64,000 nucleotides of DNA from Geobacter sp. (GCA_009886125.1 VFJK01000166.1:1-64000); one strand, 5' to 3'. Shown: positions 27,335 through 36,331, counted from the stretch's first letter. Numbers and translations are program-made. The notes: a model not told the origin generated them from the sequence alone.

Positions 27335-28801
27335 TCAGTTATAACCACTCTCTGAATGCTGAGTCTGGTCAAGACCAATGATCTCATCCTCTTTTTCAAC
27401 CCTGAGGCCGATCGTCTTCTGCAGAACAAATACAATAACCAGGGTAACGATAAATGCATAGGCCCCGGCAGCACCGACAGCGATCACCTGGGTCATGAAC
27501 TGCTTGACATCACCGGCAAGCAGGCCCTTGGCCCCCACAGAAGCAAAAACACCTGTGAGGAGAGCCCCGGCGGTTCCGCCGATACCATGAACCCCGAAAG
27601 CATCGAGAGAGTCATCATACTTGAGTTTCGCCTTCAGCATAACGCCGCCGTAGCAAACCAGACCGGCAGCAACACCAAGGATCAGTGCTGCTCCCGGCTG
27701 AACAAAACCAGCTGCCGGAGTTATCACGACAAGCCCGGCCACAACACCGGAACCAAATCCGAGAGCAGACGGCTTACCGGAGTGGAGCCATTCAGCAACC
27801 ATCCAGGTGAGGCCGGCCACTGCAGGAGCTATCGTAGTAGTGGTCATGGCAAGACCGGCAAGTCCGCCAGCAGCATCGGAGCAGTTAACTCCAACGATGG
27901 CGGACCCGGCATTAAAACCGTACCAGCCGAACCAGAGCATGCCAACGCCCAGCATGGTCAGCGGCAGACTGTGAGGCGCCATCCTTTCAGTCGGAAATCC
28001 GTGACGCTTGCCGAGAAATATAAGTGCGGCCAACGCCGAGATACCTGATGAAAGATGAACTACGGTACCACCGGCAAAGTCAAGCGCACCCTTCTTGAAG
28101 AGCCAGCCGTCAGTCATCCAGACCCAGTGAGCAAGCGGATCATATACCAGTGTCGTCCAGAGGAGCACAAACAGACAGTAGGCGGAGAACTTGATCCTTT
28201 CAGCAAGCGCTCCTGAAATAAGAGCCACAGTGATGATGGCGAACATGCACTGATACATGGCAAAAACATATTCAGGAATGGAACCCGGCTCAGTGGTGAC
28301 ATTCTGGAAAAGGGCATAGACAGGAGTGCCGTCCTTGCCAAAGGTAATCAGACCGTTCAAGAGCATCTTGCTGGTATTTCCGATCAGACCCATGAAAGCA
28401 TCAGGCCCGAAAGAGAGGGAATAGCCGATAATCACCCACTGGACCCCTACTATCCCCATGGCGACAAAGGAGTGCATCATGGTCGACAGCACGTTCTTCT
28501 GCCGGACCATGCCGCCATAGAAGAAGGCAAGACCCGGGATCATAAAGAGCACCAGGGCAGTCGACATAAGCATCCAGGCAGTATCTCCGGTATTAAGGAC
28601 CGGATCGACATTTTTAGGTTTCGCCGGATCAGCAGGTGCTGCTGCAGCAGCTGGCGCCGCTTCGGCAGGAGATGCCGCCGGTGCCGACACTGCCGCCGGT
28701 GCTGCTGCCGGGACTTTTGCCTCTTCTGCAGTTGCCAGCAGCGGAAGCAGGACCAGCGTTGACAGCAACATTACTTTTATAAACAATCCTCGGAATTTCA
28801 T
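27335..28801 (-). CDS. amtB: Ammonium transporter AmtB
   Basis: 488 residues. The N-terminus is a signal peptide (to about TAEEAK), followed by an unusual 40-residue alanine/proline-rich stretch, then the usual eleven transmembrane helices. The pore histidines are visible in GTVVHLSSG and VHGIGGTAG, and the signature FFYGGMVRQKN and WFGWYGFNAGSA are present. It conducts ammonium across the inner membrane and is gated by GlnK. It lies downstream of glnK in the same minus-strand operon and would be governed by the sigma-54 promoter and ANTAR leader at 30066-30177. A terminator follows. Confidence 0.95.
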   Translation of the reverse strand: MKFRGLFIKVMLLSTLVLLPLLATAEEAKVPAAAPAAVSAPAASPAEAAPAAAAAPADPAKPKNVDPVLNTGDTAWMLMSTALVLFMIPGLAFFYGGMVRQKNVLSTMMHSFVAMGIVGVQWVIIGYSLSFGPDAFMGLIGNTSKMLLNGLITFGKDGTPVYALFQNVTTEPGSIPEYVFAMYQCMFAIITVALISGALAERIKFSAYCLFVLLWTTLVYDPLAHWVWMTDGWLFKKGALDFAGGTVVHLSSGISALAALIFLGKRHGFPTERMAPHSLPLTMLGVGMLWFGWYGFNAGSAIVGVNCSDAAGGLAGLAMTTTTIAPAVAGLTWMVAEWLHSGKPSALGFGSGVVAGLVVITPAAGFVQPGAALILGVAAGLVCYGGVMLKAKLKYDDSLDAFGVHGIGGTAGALLTGVFASVGAKGLLAGDVKQFMTQVIAVGAAGAYAFIVTLVIVFVLQKTIGLRVEKEDEIIGLDQTQHSESGYN

Positions 28802-28855
28802 AGTATCCTCCGTAAAACTCTATTATTGGTTGCCACACTCCTGTTACGGGCCGGA

Positions 28856-29224
<369 letters not shown>

Positions 29225-29230
29225 TTACAG

Positions 29231-29974
29231 TTACGGAAAGTTAATATCAACCTGGGTGGTGAAGGTGTTCTTGCCGCCGGTTTTGATATTGTTATAGATG
29301 TCATATCCGAAGATTACCGACACGTTCTTGGCAAAAGCCCAGGAAACACCGAAACTAAGTGCGCCGTTCATATTTTTGCCGCCCTGATAATCGACTGCCA
29401 GCCAGAGTTTGTCAGAAATCTCAGTCATGGTTCTGTCCCACGAAAGGAGTACTCCGTCATTTGCTTTATTCCCGTTCTCATCCAGCAGTACTTTTTCACT
29501 CCCGACATAGTAGCCGGCAGAAAGACGGCCGATCACCGGCAGGGTTCTGGCCAAGAGTCCATAGGTCATATTCTGTGATGTCACGCCGACATTGGTGCCA
29601 AAGTTGTAGCCACCGAAGGCAATTGCAGGAGAGTAAGTAAAGAGTGAATCTTCAGGCGTTCCAAGCTTTCCGTGAAAATAGAGCGGACTTTTGTCTGCGA
29701 GGGAATTTGTACCGCTATCGATATAGTCAAAGCCGACCTCACCCTGAACCTTTTCAAAAGGAAGAACACCAACCGTCGGACCGACAACTATCAGATTCGG
29801 GTTTGACTCTTTTGTGCTTGTCCGGGTATAGGTGTCAAAATTAAGGTGAAGGGTTTTGTACGGCTGGATATCGGTCGAGGGGATCCATACCTGGGTCGAT
29901 GGGGTTGCCATTGCAGCGGTTGCTGCCAGAAGCGTAAGAGCGATAGTGATAAATGCGAGGACGATTTTTTTCAT
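29231..29974 (-). CDS. Putative outer-membrane beta-barrel protein, first gene of the nitrogen operon
   Basis: 247 residues with a clear signal peptide (MKKIVLAFITIALTLLAATAAMA) and a body of alternating hydrophobic and polar residues forming many short amphipathic strands, ending in VDINFP, an aromatic-rich end like that of outer-membrane barrels. No named family is recognised. An AAAGGAGAATAAAA site precedes the ATG. It is the first gene after the sigma-54/ANTAR leader, 36 bases before glnK, so it should be induced on nitrogen limitation. A role in letting ammonium or another nitrogen source through the outer membrane is a reasonable guess only. Confidence 0.65.
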   Translation of the reverse strand: MKKIVLAFITIALTLLAATAAMATPSTQVWIPSTDIQPYKTLHLNFDTYTRTSTKESNPNLIVVGPTVGVLPFEKVQGEVGFDYIDSGTNSLADKSPLYFHGKLGTPEDSLFTYSPAIAFGGYNFGTNVGVTSQNMTYGLLARTLPVIGRLSAGYYVGSEKVLLDENGNKANDGVLLSWDRTMTEISDKLWLAVDYQGGKNMNGALSFGVSWAFAKNVSVIFGYDIYNNIKTGGKNTFTTQVDINFP

Positions 29975-30065
29975 TTTTATTCTCCTTTGAATGTTGAACT
30001 TCGTTGCTCTGGTGGAATTTATTCAGCTGTTAAAAAACTACATATCCCCCTTTCAAATATTCGCG

Positions 30066-30102
30066 AAAAAAAAGCGCCATCCACCTACGGGTGGAATGGC
30101 GC
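30066..30102 (-). terminator. Intrinsic terminator in the nitrogen operon leader
   Basis: Stem of 12 base pairs with one bulged base (30074-30085 with 30090-30102), loop of four, followed on the minus strand by eight T residues (30073-30066). It lies upstream of the first gene, so it is an attenuator rather than an end-of-operon terminator. Confidence 0.85.
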
Positions 30103-30136
30103 CATTGCCTTTAAAACGTCACGCACACCGTTGTGC
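30098..30136 (-). promoter_or_regulatory. ANTAR-responsive antiterminator (two hexaloop hairpins)
   Basis: On the minus strand the first hairpin is GCAC-AACGGT-GTGC (30136-30123) and the second GGC-AATGGC-GCC (30109-30098). Both have six-base loops with A in position 1 and G in position 4, the recognised ANTAR-binding pattern. The 3' side of the second hairpin is part of the terminator stem, so protein binding to the pair would prevent termination. Confidence 0.8.
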
Positions 30137-30161
30137 AGTTCAGATTGTTTGATTATCCTTT

Positions 30162-30177
30162 AGCATAAGCTGTGCCA
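30162..30177 (-). promoter_or_regulatory. Sigma-54 promoter of the nitrogen operon
   Basis: Minus-strand TGGCACAGCTTATGCT matches the -24/-12 consensus with GG and GC ten bases apart. Transcription would begin near 30151, just before the ANTAR hairpins. Confidence 0.8.
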
Positions 30178-30307
30178 TTTGAAATTATGCATTATTTACA
30201 GATAGTTACATTTTTAAACACGGCGAATATTCATTAATAGGCAGGACGGAGCATTCTTTTTCATTGCTGACTGCCTGAATATCAGGCACGGGCTGCTGAA
30301 TCATTTC

Positions 30308-30904
30308 TCACTTCCGGGAATCGACTCTTCCCGGACCTGCATCTTCAGTCAGAAGAATCGCTTCTGCGACTTTTTTAAGGGAAGTCCTCTTGTCCATAGC
30401 CAGCTTCTGCATCCTGCGAAAAGCTTCTGGTTCGCTCAGCCCCTTTTCTCTCATAAGAAGCCCTTTGGCCTTCTCGACGATTTTCCGGTTTTCAAGAGCA
30501 CCTTCAAGTTCTGCGACCTTTTCCTTGAGCTCTTCAAGCTCATGATTATGGACTGAGGCCAACTCGATTGCCGGCCATAGCTCCTCCTGGCGCAAAGGCT
30601 TCGAGAGAAAGCCACCTACTCCGGCAGCAATCGCTTTTTCCAGAAAGTCCGGCTTAAACACATTTCCAAGGAGTATGACCGGAATAGAAATCTTCTTCCT
30701 GATAGAAGCTATCGCTGAAAGCAGATCTTTTCCGCTGCATTCAGTATCTATAATCGCCAGGTCAGGAAGATGGTCGTTTGCCAGCAGAACAGCCCTGTCT
30801 GAATCAAGTGATGCTAAAAATTCAGCAAACCCCAACTCACATAGCATAATTTTAAGGCGGTCGGTTTCAGCCGCCGATGCGGCACATATCAGTGCACTCC
30901 TCAT
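30308..30904 (-). CDS. Response regulator with ANTAR RNA-binding domain (GnfR-like)
   Basis: 198 residues. Residues 1-120 are a receiver domain with a likely phosphorylated aspartate in LAIIDTE and the late KPL motif. A coiled linker (HNHELEELKEKVAELEGAL) leads to an ANTAR domain from about 140 (RKIVEKAKGLLM, SEPEAFRRMQKLAM). ANTAR proteins bind paired hexaloop RNA hairpins and prevent transcription termination; in Geobacter sulfurreducens GnfR does so for nitrogen-fixation and ammonium genes. The target hairpins lie just downstream, at 30098-30136. The partner histidine kinase is not in the window. The start has an AAGGGGG site. Confidence 0.9.
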   Translation of the reverse strand: MRSALICAASAAETDRLKIMLCELGFAEFLASLDSDRAVLLANDHLPDLAIIDTECSGKDLLSAIASIRKKISIPVILLGNVFKPDFLEKAIAAGVGGFLSKPLRQEELWPAIELASVHNHELEELKEKVAELEGALENRKIVEKAKGLLMREKGLSEPEAFRRMQKLAMDKRTSLKKVAEAILLTEDAGPGRVDSRK

Positions 30905-31005
30905 GATTTCGCCCCCTTAGAAGAGATTCAACGGTAAAGTTTTCTCTTTCTACCAAGGTAAGAGCATCAAACGAGCCAAAACTACAGATATCCCGCCGAA
31001 ACCGT

Positions 31006-31035
31006 TTGACATTTAACAACTTCTCTTGATATATT
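31006..31035 (+). promoter_or_regulatory. Sigma-70 promoter of the cold-shock gene
   Basis: TTGACA (31006-31011), 18-base spacer, TATATT (31030-31035). It leaves a leader of about 55 bases before the start codon. Confidence 0.75.
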
Positions 31036-31096
31036 CCACATGCCGTGGATTATCCCGGACATATCAAAACAAGTAACATCAGGAGAAGGTAAGTAA

Positions 31097-31297
31097 ATGG
31101 CCAACGGAACAGTAAAATGGTTTAACGACAGCAAGGGTTTTGGTTTTCTCGAGCAGGAGAGCGGCGATGACGTATTCGTTCACTTTTCCGCAATCGCTGG
31201 TGACGGTTTCAAGTCTCTCGCAGAAGGCGACAGAGTAACGTTCGACCTCGTGAAGGGGCCAAAAGGTCTTCAGGCTGCCAACGTAACCAGAATCTGA
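31097..31297 (+). CDS. Cold-shock domain protein (CspA family)
   Basis: 66 residues, the full length of a single cold-shock domain. The RNP1 motif KGFGFLE and RNP2 motif VFVHFSAI are both present. Such proteins bind single-stranded RNA and DNA and melt RNA structure. It has its own promoter, an AGGAGAAGG site and a strong terminator, so it is a single-gene unit. Confidence 0.95.
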   Translation: MANGTVKWFNDSKGFGFLEQESGDDVFVHFSAIAGDGFKSLAEGDRVTFDLVKGPKGLQAANVTRI

Positions 31298-31320
31298 TTC
31301 TGCCATTACGAAAAATGCCA

Positions 31321-31352
31321 AAAAGCCCCGGACCTCTCCGGGGCTTTTTTTG
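31321..31352 (+). terminator. Rho-independent terminator of the cold-shock gene
   Basis: Nine-base stem AGCCCCGGA / TCCGGGGCT with a four-base loop, followed by seven T residues. Confidence 0.9.
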
Positions 31353-31437
31353 TTTTGTGTAACAAAGCCTGCTGATGATGAAAAGCCTCTTGTGTCGGAG
31401 ACTCAGTTAGCGCTATAGTGAGCATTCACAAGACTAA

Positions 31438-31476
31438 GGGGCTGCCAGAAAATAATAATTATTCCCTGGCAGGCCC
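31438..31476. other. Hairpin in the leader of the DUF4388 gene
   Basis: Ten paired bases with one mismatch (31438-31448 with 31466-31476) around an A/T-rich 17-base loop. It ends about 20 bases before the start codon and has no T run, so it may be a leader structure or a protein-binding site. Confidence 0.35.
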
Positions 31477-31497
31477 TAATTGAGAGGTCGGCTTCGA

Positions 31498-33246
31498 ATG
31501 TCGTTTGTCGGTGATCTTGAGCACCTCCCCATAGTGGACGTAATTCAGCTGCTTCACGCCACAAGGAAATCAGGCACTCTCTGCCTTAAGAGTCTGCAGG
31601 GAGAGAGTCAGCTTGTTTTCAGTGATGGCTGCATAGTCAGTGCTAACCACTCCAACAACAGCGTTCGTATAGGACAGATCCTTGTCCAGATGAACGCTAT
31701 CTCCCGTGAGACTCTTGATGCTACCCTGTCAGAGCAGAAAACTGCCGGAGCAGCAAGAGCCCCCCTGATCGCATCACTTATAGAAAGCGGAAAACTGAAG
31801 AAAGAAGATGCTTTCAAAGGCCTTGAAACCCTTATTGAACTCACCATAGTAGAAGTGCTGACCTGGACGGAAGGAACTTTCGAACTCGATGTCGATGCCA
31901 CCGTCATTTCCGATGAATACAGATACATTCCTGAGAAACTGAAACTTGATCTGAACCTCAATACCCAGAACGTTCTTATGGATGCGCTGCGAATATATGA
32001 TGAGAAGAAACGTGACGGGACTCTGATGGATGATACTTTCCAGGATGAAGAGCCGGAAAGTGAACATTCTCAAGGGATGTCTTCAAGCGATACAATTATA
32101 TCAATAGACGACCTCGGCCTTGACGTCCTTGATGATCTGGAAAAAGTCATCCCCGGCTTCTTCACCCCGGTCAAGGTCCACGACCCATCAATGATTCACA
32201 GAGAAAAGCTCGGCAGCATATTTGAAGGGATCTCTCCGGATGGCCAGGAAAAGCTCTTTTCCTACCTCTCACAAGGCCACCAGTCAACTGGCAGTGACAC
32301 GCCCTCCGGGCCGACCCATGCAATGATCCTGTTTAGTCGCAATGAATTCATAAGCCACACGGTAATGACAATCTGCCGGCAGGAAAACTTCTTCACTTTT
32401 TCAACAGATGAAGAGGAGAATCTTGAGCATATCATATGCCAGTCTTTTTCCAGAGACCTGCTGCCGGTCCTTTTGATCGACTCTTCGGATGATGCGCCCG
32501 GAGATGGTATGGCTGTAATGACTCAACGAGTTCTGGCCAGCCACCCTGACCTTATCGTCTATCACCTTACTGATGGATCCGATTTTAACTCGATTATCAA
32601 CACAATGGATTCCGGTGCAAGAGCCGCAATACCTAAACCGGACAGAAACAACAGAAACTCATCATTCGTGAATGAAACGATCCGGTTTCTTGATACGATC
32701 AAAAGATGCGTAAAAGCATCCTCCTCCTCAGCGGGTAAAGGGTTGCCAAACCTTTTTATGGACTGCATGGATGAGATAACCGCCCTGAAGGAACTTGAAG
32801 AGATTATCACTGTCATTGACCGGTATATCTCATCCGTTCTTGGGCGTGCAGTCACCTTTACTTTCCGCAAAGCAGAGCTTGCCTGTTGCGCCATTTCCCG
32901 TTCAGGGAGTTCACAGCCTCTGGAAATAAATATTCCTGGCGAAGCTCATTCACCTCTGCATAATGTCATTTCCAGCGGGACAATCTTTTACGGTGAAAGC
33001 GAGGACACCCTTCTCAAGGAGAAGCTCTACTCACAGATCGACACGCCTCTTTCGCATCAGATCCTGATCGCCCCGCTGAAATGCCTCGGGAGAGTCGTTG
33101 CTGTAACCTATGCAGACTTCGGCTCCAGGCATCCGGTTGCAGTCCAGACCGATCTGATAGCGACACTGTTACGGCATGCAGGTTTGGTTTTTGAAAATGC
33201 TCTCTACAGGAAAAAATTCGAAAAGATGCTGAATTCGCAGCATTAA
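31498..33246 (+). CDS. DUF4388 (PATAN-like) regulatory protein
   Basis: 582 residues from the ATG at 31498 (GAGAGG site upstream); a TTG six codons earlier is in frame. The N-terminal domain MSFVGDLEHLPIVDVIQLL through DGCIVSA is a DUF4388 domain, a PATAN-type module common in Geobacter regulators. Residues 280-400 resemble a receiver-like fold without a clear phosphorylation aspartate (VLLIDSSDD). The last 170 residues look GAF-like (HQILIAPLKCLGRVVAVTYADF). It sits 49 bases before a PilT-like ATPase, so it may regulate pilus or surface behaviour; this is inference from position. Confidence 0.7.
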   Translation: MSFVGDLEHLPIVDVIQLLHATRKSGTLCLKSLQGESQLVFSDGCIVSANHSNNSVRIGQILVQMNAISRETLDATLSEQKTAGAARAPLIASLIESGKLKKEDAFKGLETLIELTIVEVLTWTEGTFELDVDATVISDEYRYIPEKLKLDLNLNTQNVLMDALRIYDEKKRDGTLMDDTFQDEEPESEHSQGMSSSDTIISIDDLGLDVLDDLEKVIPGFFTPVKVHDPSMIHREKLGSIFEGISPDGQEKLFSYLSQGHQSTGSDTPSGPTHAMILFSRNEFISHTVMTICRQENFFTFSTDEEENLEHIICQSFSRDLLPVLLIDSSDDAPGDGMAVMTQRVLASHPDLIVYHLTDGSDFNSIINTMDSGARAAIPKPDRNNRNSSFVNETIRFLDTIKRCVKASSSSAGKGLPNLFMDCMDEITALKELEEIITVIDRYISSVLGRAVTFTFRKAELACCAISRSGSSQPLEINIPGEAHSPLHNVISSGTIFYGESEDTLLKEKLYSQIDTPLSHQILIAPLKCLGRVVAVTYADFGSRHPVAVQTDLIATLLRHAGLVFENALYRKKFEKMLNSQH

Positions 33247-33295
33247 TGTTTTACGTGCCTTACAGGCCGACTCTTTTTACAGGGAAGGATCAAAC

Positions 33296-34366
33296 ATGGA
33301 CTCAAAAATACTGAATCAGATTCTTGAAATCGCTTTTCAGAAGAAAGTTTCGGACCTTCATTTCGAAGTCGACAACCCCCCTTTCTTCAGAGGCAGAGGG
33401 CAATTGATCCGCTCAAAACTTCCAAACCTGACTCCAAAAGATACAGAGTTCATAGCCTCAACGGTTCTTGAGCATAACAACAGGAAGCTCAGCAACGACA
33501 TGAAGGAGATTGATGCCTCATACTCACTCCCTACCGGTGGGCGTTTCCGTGTGAGCATCTTCCGTCAACGCAGCAACTACGGGATTATCATGAGAGTCAT
33601 CCCTCCTCATATCGGCACCCTGCAGGAGCTCAACCTGCCTGCGGTCCTTTCCGAGATTGTAAAAGCTCCGAACGGGTTGATCCTTGTGACCGGCCCCACA
33701 GGCAACGGCAAGTCGACAACCCTGGCCTCGATGATACGTCTTTTGAATGAAAGCCAGACTTACAACATCATTACCATCGAAGACCCGATCGAATTCCTCT
33801 TCTCATCGCAAAAAAGCTGTATCATCCAGCGGGAAGTAGGAATAGACACCGAAGACTTCAACGCTGCACTCAAAGCGTCTCTCCGGATGGATCCAGACGT
33901 AATAATGGTCGGCGAGATGCGTGACAAGGAGACCATCGATTCATGCATAAAAGCAGCAGAAACAGGACACCTTGTCTTCTCAACCCTTCACACCCAGAGT
34001 GCTGTCTCCACCATAAACAGGCTTTTAGGCAACTTCCCGCCTGAATCGCAGGAGATCATCCGCCAGCGCCTTGCCGATATTCTTGTGGCGATTGTCTCTT
34101 TAAGGCTGATCAAGGACAGGACCGGAGAGAATATCTTCCCGGTCGTTGAGATCATGAGGTCGACTACGACAATCCAGGCCTGCATCCGCGAAGGGCGGAT
34201 GGATGAGATCGAGAAACACATAGAAAACGGGCAGTCACTCTATCAGATGCAGACTCTTGACCAGCACCTGCTACAGCTTTACAAACAAGAGATCATATCC
34301 ATGGAGGATGCCAAGAGACTTTCGCACTCCACAGATCTTGAACGAAAACTCATGTACGATAACTGA
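33296..34366 (+). CDS. PilT/PilU-family type IV pilus retraction ATPase
   Basis: 356 residues, the usual length. The Walker A motif GPTGNGKST (about residue 130), Asp box ITIEDPIE, Walker B VGEMRD and His box HTQSAV are all present. The enzyme hydrolyses ATP to retract type IV pili at the inner membrane. Geobacter genomes carry several PilT paralogues; this one is not next to pilus structural genes but in a group with a DUF4388 protein, a small membrane protein and a beta-rich exported protein. An AGGGAAGG site precedes the start. Confidence 0.9.
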   Translation: MDSKILNQILEIAFQKKVSDLHFEVDNPPFFRGRGQLIRSKLPNLTPKDTEFIASTVLEHNNRKLSNDMKEIDASYSLPTGGRFRVSIFRQRSNYGIIMRVIPPHIGTLQELNLPAVLSEIVKAPNGLILVTGPTGNGKSTTLASMIRLLNESQTYNIITIEDPIEFLFSSQKSCIIQREVGIDTEDFNAALKASLRMDPDVIMVGEMRDKETIDSCIKAAETGHLVFSTLHTQSAVSTINRLLGNFPPESQEIIRQRLADILVAIVSLRLIKDRTGENIFPVVEIMRSTTTIQACIREGRMDEIEKHIENGQSLYQMQTLDQHLLQLYKQEIISMEDAKRLSHSTDLERKLMYDN

Positions 34367-34377
34367 CCGTTTTCATC

Positions 34378-34539
34378 ATGAAAAAACCGCTGGCACTTTT
34401 CATCATATGCTTCACTCTCTGCCTGATTGCATTCGCGACCTGGCAGCTCTTCAAAGGCAATCTGGAAGCGGCATTCATGCCGCTTCCTTTTCTTCTTATC
34501 ATCTATTTTTTCCTGAAATCATCTGACAGACAGGATTGA
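34378..34539 (+). CDS. Small two-helix membrane protein
   Basis: 53 residues: MKKPLALFIICFTLCLIAFA begins the first hydrophobic helix and MPLPFLLIIYFFL the second, joined by a short polar loop (LFKGNLEA) and ending in a charged tail. The gene starts 11 bases after the PilT stop and ends four bases before the next gene, filling the gap exactly with gene-like spacing. The ribosome binding site is weak, so coupling to pilT translation is likely. No family is recognised. It is an inner-membrane protein of unknown role, perhaps linked to the PilT-like ATPase. Confidence 0.6.
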   Translation: MKKPLALFIICFTLCLIAFATWQLFKGNLEAAFMPLPFLLIIYFFLKSSDRQD

Positions 34540-34543
34540 CAGT

Positions 34544-35488
34544 ATGAGAATCAGACTTTTTCTGTCGTCGTTTCTCATCCTGACCATCTTCCCCCTCATC
34601 GGACTGTGTGACAGTGAGATACCGTCAGACAAAACAGGCTCATCTCAAAAAGCCCCGATCGAGCTTAATTACGAGCTGGACCAATACTATTCGAATCTCG
34701 GTCTGCATATCCCCCTTACAGACAAAGCAATCCCTGACGTTGGCGAATCTGATGAGATAGCAGTTTATAAAGGGCTGTTTCTGAACTCTCTTACCCCCCG
34801 CTTTATGCTTCTGGAAGCAAGCATCTTCCCTATGCCGATCCTCGGTACTTACATTAAGACAAATCACCGTGAGTTTTATGACAGCATGGGATACGGCGGA
34901 GACCTTAATTTAATTACTTCAGTTACCGCTGGTTTTCAAGAACCCTACTCCTTATCACTTTTTTTCGGAGATGTTGTTACCTTCGTAAAGCCTGGAGAGC
35001 TCCGCTCCGGGTCGAACAAAGGGTATATGGGTTATCTTTTCACCATTGCTGACCAGCACATCAAGGAGAATCTCCTTATCAATGACAAATCCCTTGAGAT
35101 TGAATGGAAATTAAAAGGGGAACGGAATTTCACTGACGAAAAACTGAGCTGGAGTTTCAGGATAGGCTCAAAACTGCATGAGAATAAAGATATCACCGAC
35201 ACTGTCTATCTGGGGCTGAAGCGGAGCAATCTCGATTTTAACTATTCAGCACTATCCTGGCTGAAAAACAGCAGTTTCGACTTCAGATGGGATTTCGGGC
35301 TGAAAGACGGGGATATCATCAAGCAGGAGTATATAATCGGAAAAAAACTTCCACTGAAGGATTATATGTTTGCGTTGAAAATGGATGTCGGGATGATATG
35401 GGAGAGTTTAAAGAGTTATACAGGAACACTGAGGGACAGAGACCGCGATAATTTCACTATTGTGTTCAGGCCGAATATCCAGTTCTGA
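34544..35488 (+). CDS. Exported beta-rich protein, possible outer-membrane protein
   Basis: 314 residues. The signal peptide (MRIRLFLSSFLILTIFPLIG) is followed by LCDSE. The LC could be a lipobox-like site, although LIGLC is not ideal. From residue 70 the protein alternates hydrophobic and polar residues in many short strands and ends in FTIVFRPNIQF, the aromatic C-terminal residue expected of an outer-membrane barrel. No named family is recognised. It is the last gene of the run starting with the DUF4388 gene. Confidence 0.55.
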   Translation: MRIRLFLSSFLILTIFPLIGLCDSEIPSDKTGSSQKAPIELNYELDQYYSNLGLHIPLTDKAIPDVGESDEIAVYKGLFLNSLTPRFMLLEASIFPMPILGTYIKTNHREFYDSMGYGGDLNLITSVTAGFQEPYSLSLFFGDVVTFVKPGELRSGSNKGYMGYLFTIADQHIKENLLINDKSLEIEWKLKGERNFTDEKLSWSFRIGSKLHENKDITDTVYLGLKRSNLDFNYSALSWLKNSSFDFRWDFGLKDGDIIKQEYIIGKKLPLKDYMFALKMDVGMIWESLKSYTGTLRDRDRDNFTIVFRPNIQF

Positions 35489-35494
35489 GAAAAC

Positions 35495-36331
35495 TCATTT
35501 CTTCATTGCATCTATTAACTCAAGGGCATGCTTTACCCTGGATACTATCCTTATCGGTTGTACCGGCTTTGAGATAAAATCAAGGAAACCTGCTTCAAAG
35601 GCACGTTGTTCGTCCTCACTGCTGGCCTTGGACGTAAGGAGAATCATCGGTATCTGAGCGGTCGCAGGATTTGCACGAAGGGCGCGAATGAGGGCGAACC
35701 CGTCCATCCGTGGCATTACCGAATCACAGATAATCAGATCAGGTTTTTCGGTAAGAGCCATTTTGAGCCCTTCCACCCCGTCCTGCCCGACACTGACTTC
35801 GTATCCTTCCTTTTTCAGAGCCACTTCGATAATGGTGGCAATCGGCTGGGAGTCATCCACCACCAGGATTTTGCGTTTATCGGAAACAATCTCTGCATTC
35901 CGCAGATAATGTTTTTTTATAGCCGCCAGGATATCCTGACGGGTTGAAAGGACCGGCATTATTTTCAATCCGGTTTTTTTGCCAAGAAATTCAAGTGTAT
36001 CTTTGTCAAAGGGGTCGTTTATGGCAATGGCAAGCATTCCATTCTGGATCTTCAGCGGGAAGATCGTCCGCTGCACTGCCATATCCACATGTACCAGATC
36101 CAGCAGATCACCGGAAAAGGAGTACCCGGCGAACTCCTTGGCAATCTTGAACTCGAACTGCTTGGCAAGGGTATCAACCAGTTCACTCTCATTGATGACA
36201 CCCATCTCCTCAAGGATAATCCCCAGTCGTTTTCCACTCCCCTTCTGACGCTCAAGCGCTCTTTCAAGAGTCTTGAGAGAGATGATTCCGGATTCAAGAA
36301 GGATCGAACCAAGCTGTTTTTTCTGTTCCAT
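35495..36331 (-). CDS. MshEN-type domain fused to a response-regulator receiver
   Basis: 278 residues. Residues 1-148 match the GspE/MshE N-terminal domain (LGSILLESGIIS, LGIILEEMGVI, then the second half LVHVDMAVQRTIFPLKIQNGMLAIAINDPFD), which in MshE-type proteins binds cyclic-di-GMP. Residues 153-278 are a complete receiver domain: VVDDSQ, phosphorylation site LIICDSVMPRMDG, KPVQP. There is no output domain, so it may act by protein binding, possibly joining c-di-GMP and phosphorelay signals. It converges with the exported-protein gene, six bases apart. Confidence 0.85.
   Translation of the reverse strand: MEQKKQLGSILLESGIISLKTLERALERQKGSGKRLGIILEEMGVINESELVDTLAKQFEFKIAKEFAGYSFSGDLLDLVHVDMAVQRTIFPLKIQNGMLAIAINDPFDKDTLEFLGKKTGLKIMPVLSTRQDILAAIKKHYLRNAEIVSDKRKILVVDDSQPIATIIEVALKKEGYEVSVGQDGVEGLKMALTEKPDLIICDSVMPRMDGFALIRALRANPATAQIPMILLTSKASSEDEQRAFEAGFLDFISKPVQPIRIVSRVKHALELIDAMKK

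Noticed and set aside
30018-30163. 3' part of a plus-strand frame crossing the ANTAR leader
   Set aside because: It runs through hairpins and the terminator and is antisense to the start of the outer-membrane protein gene; no ribosome binding site is present.
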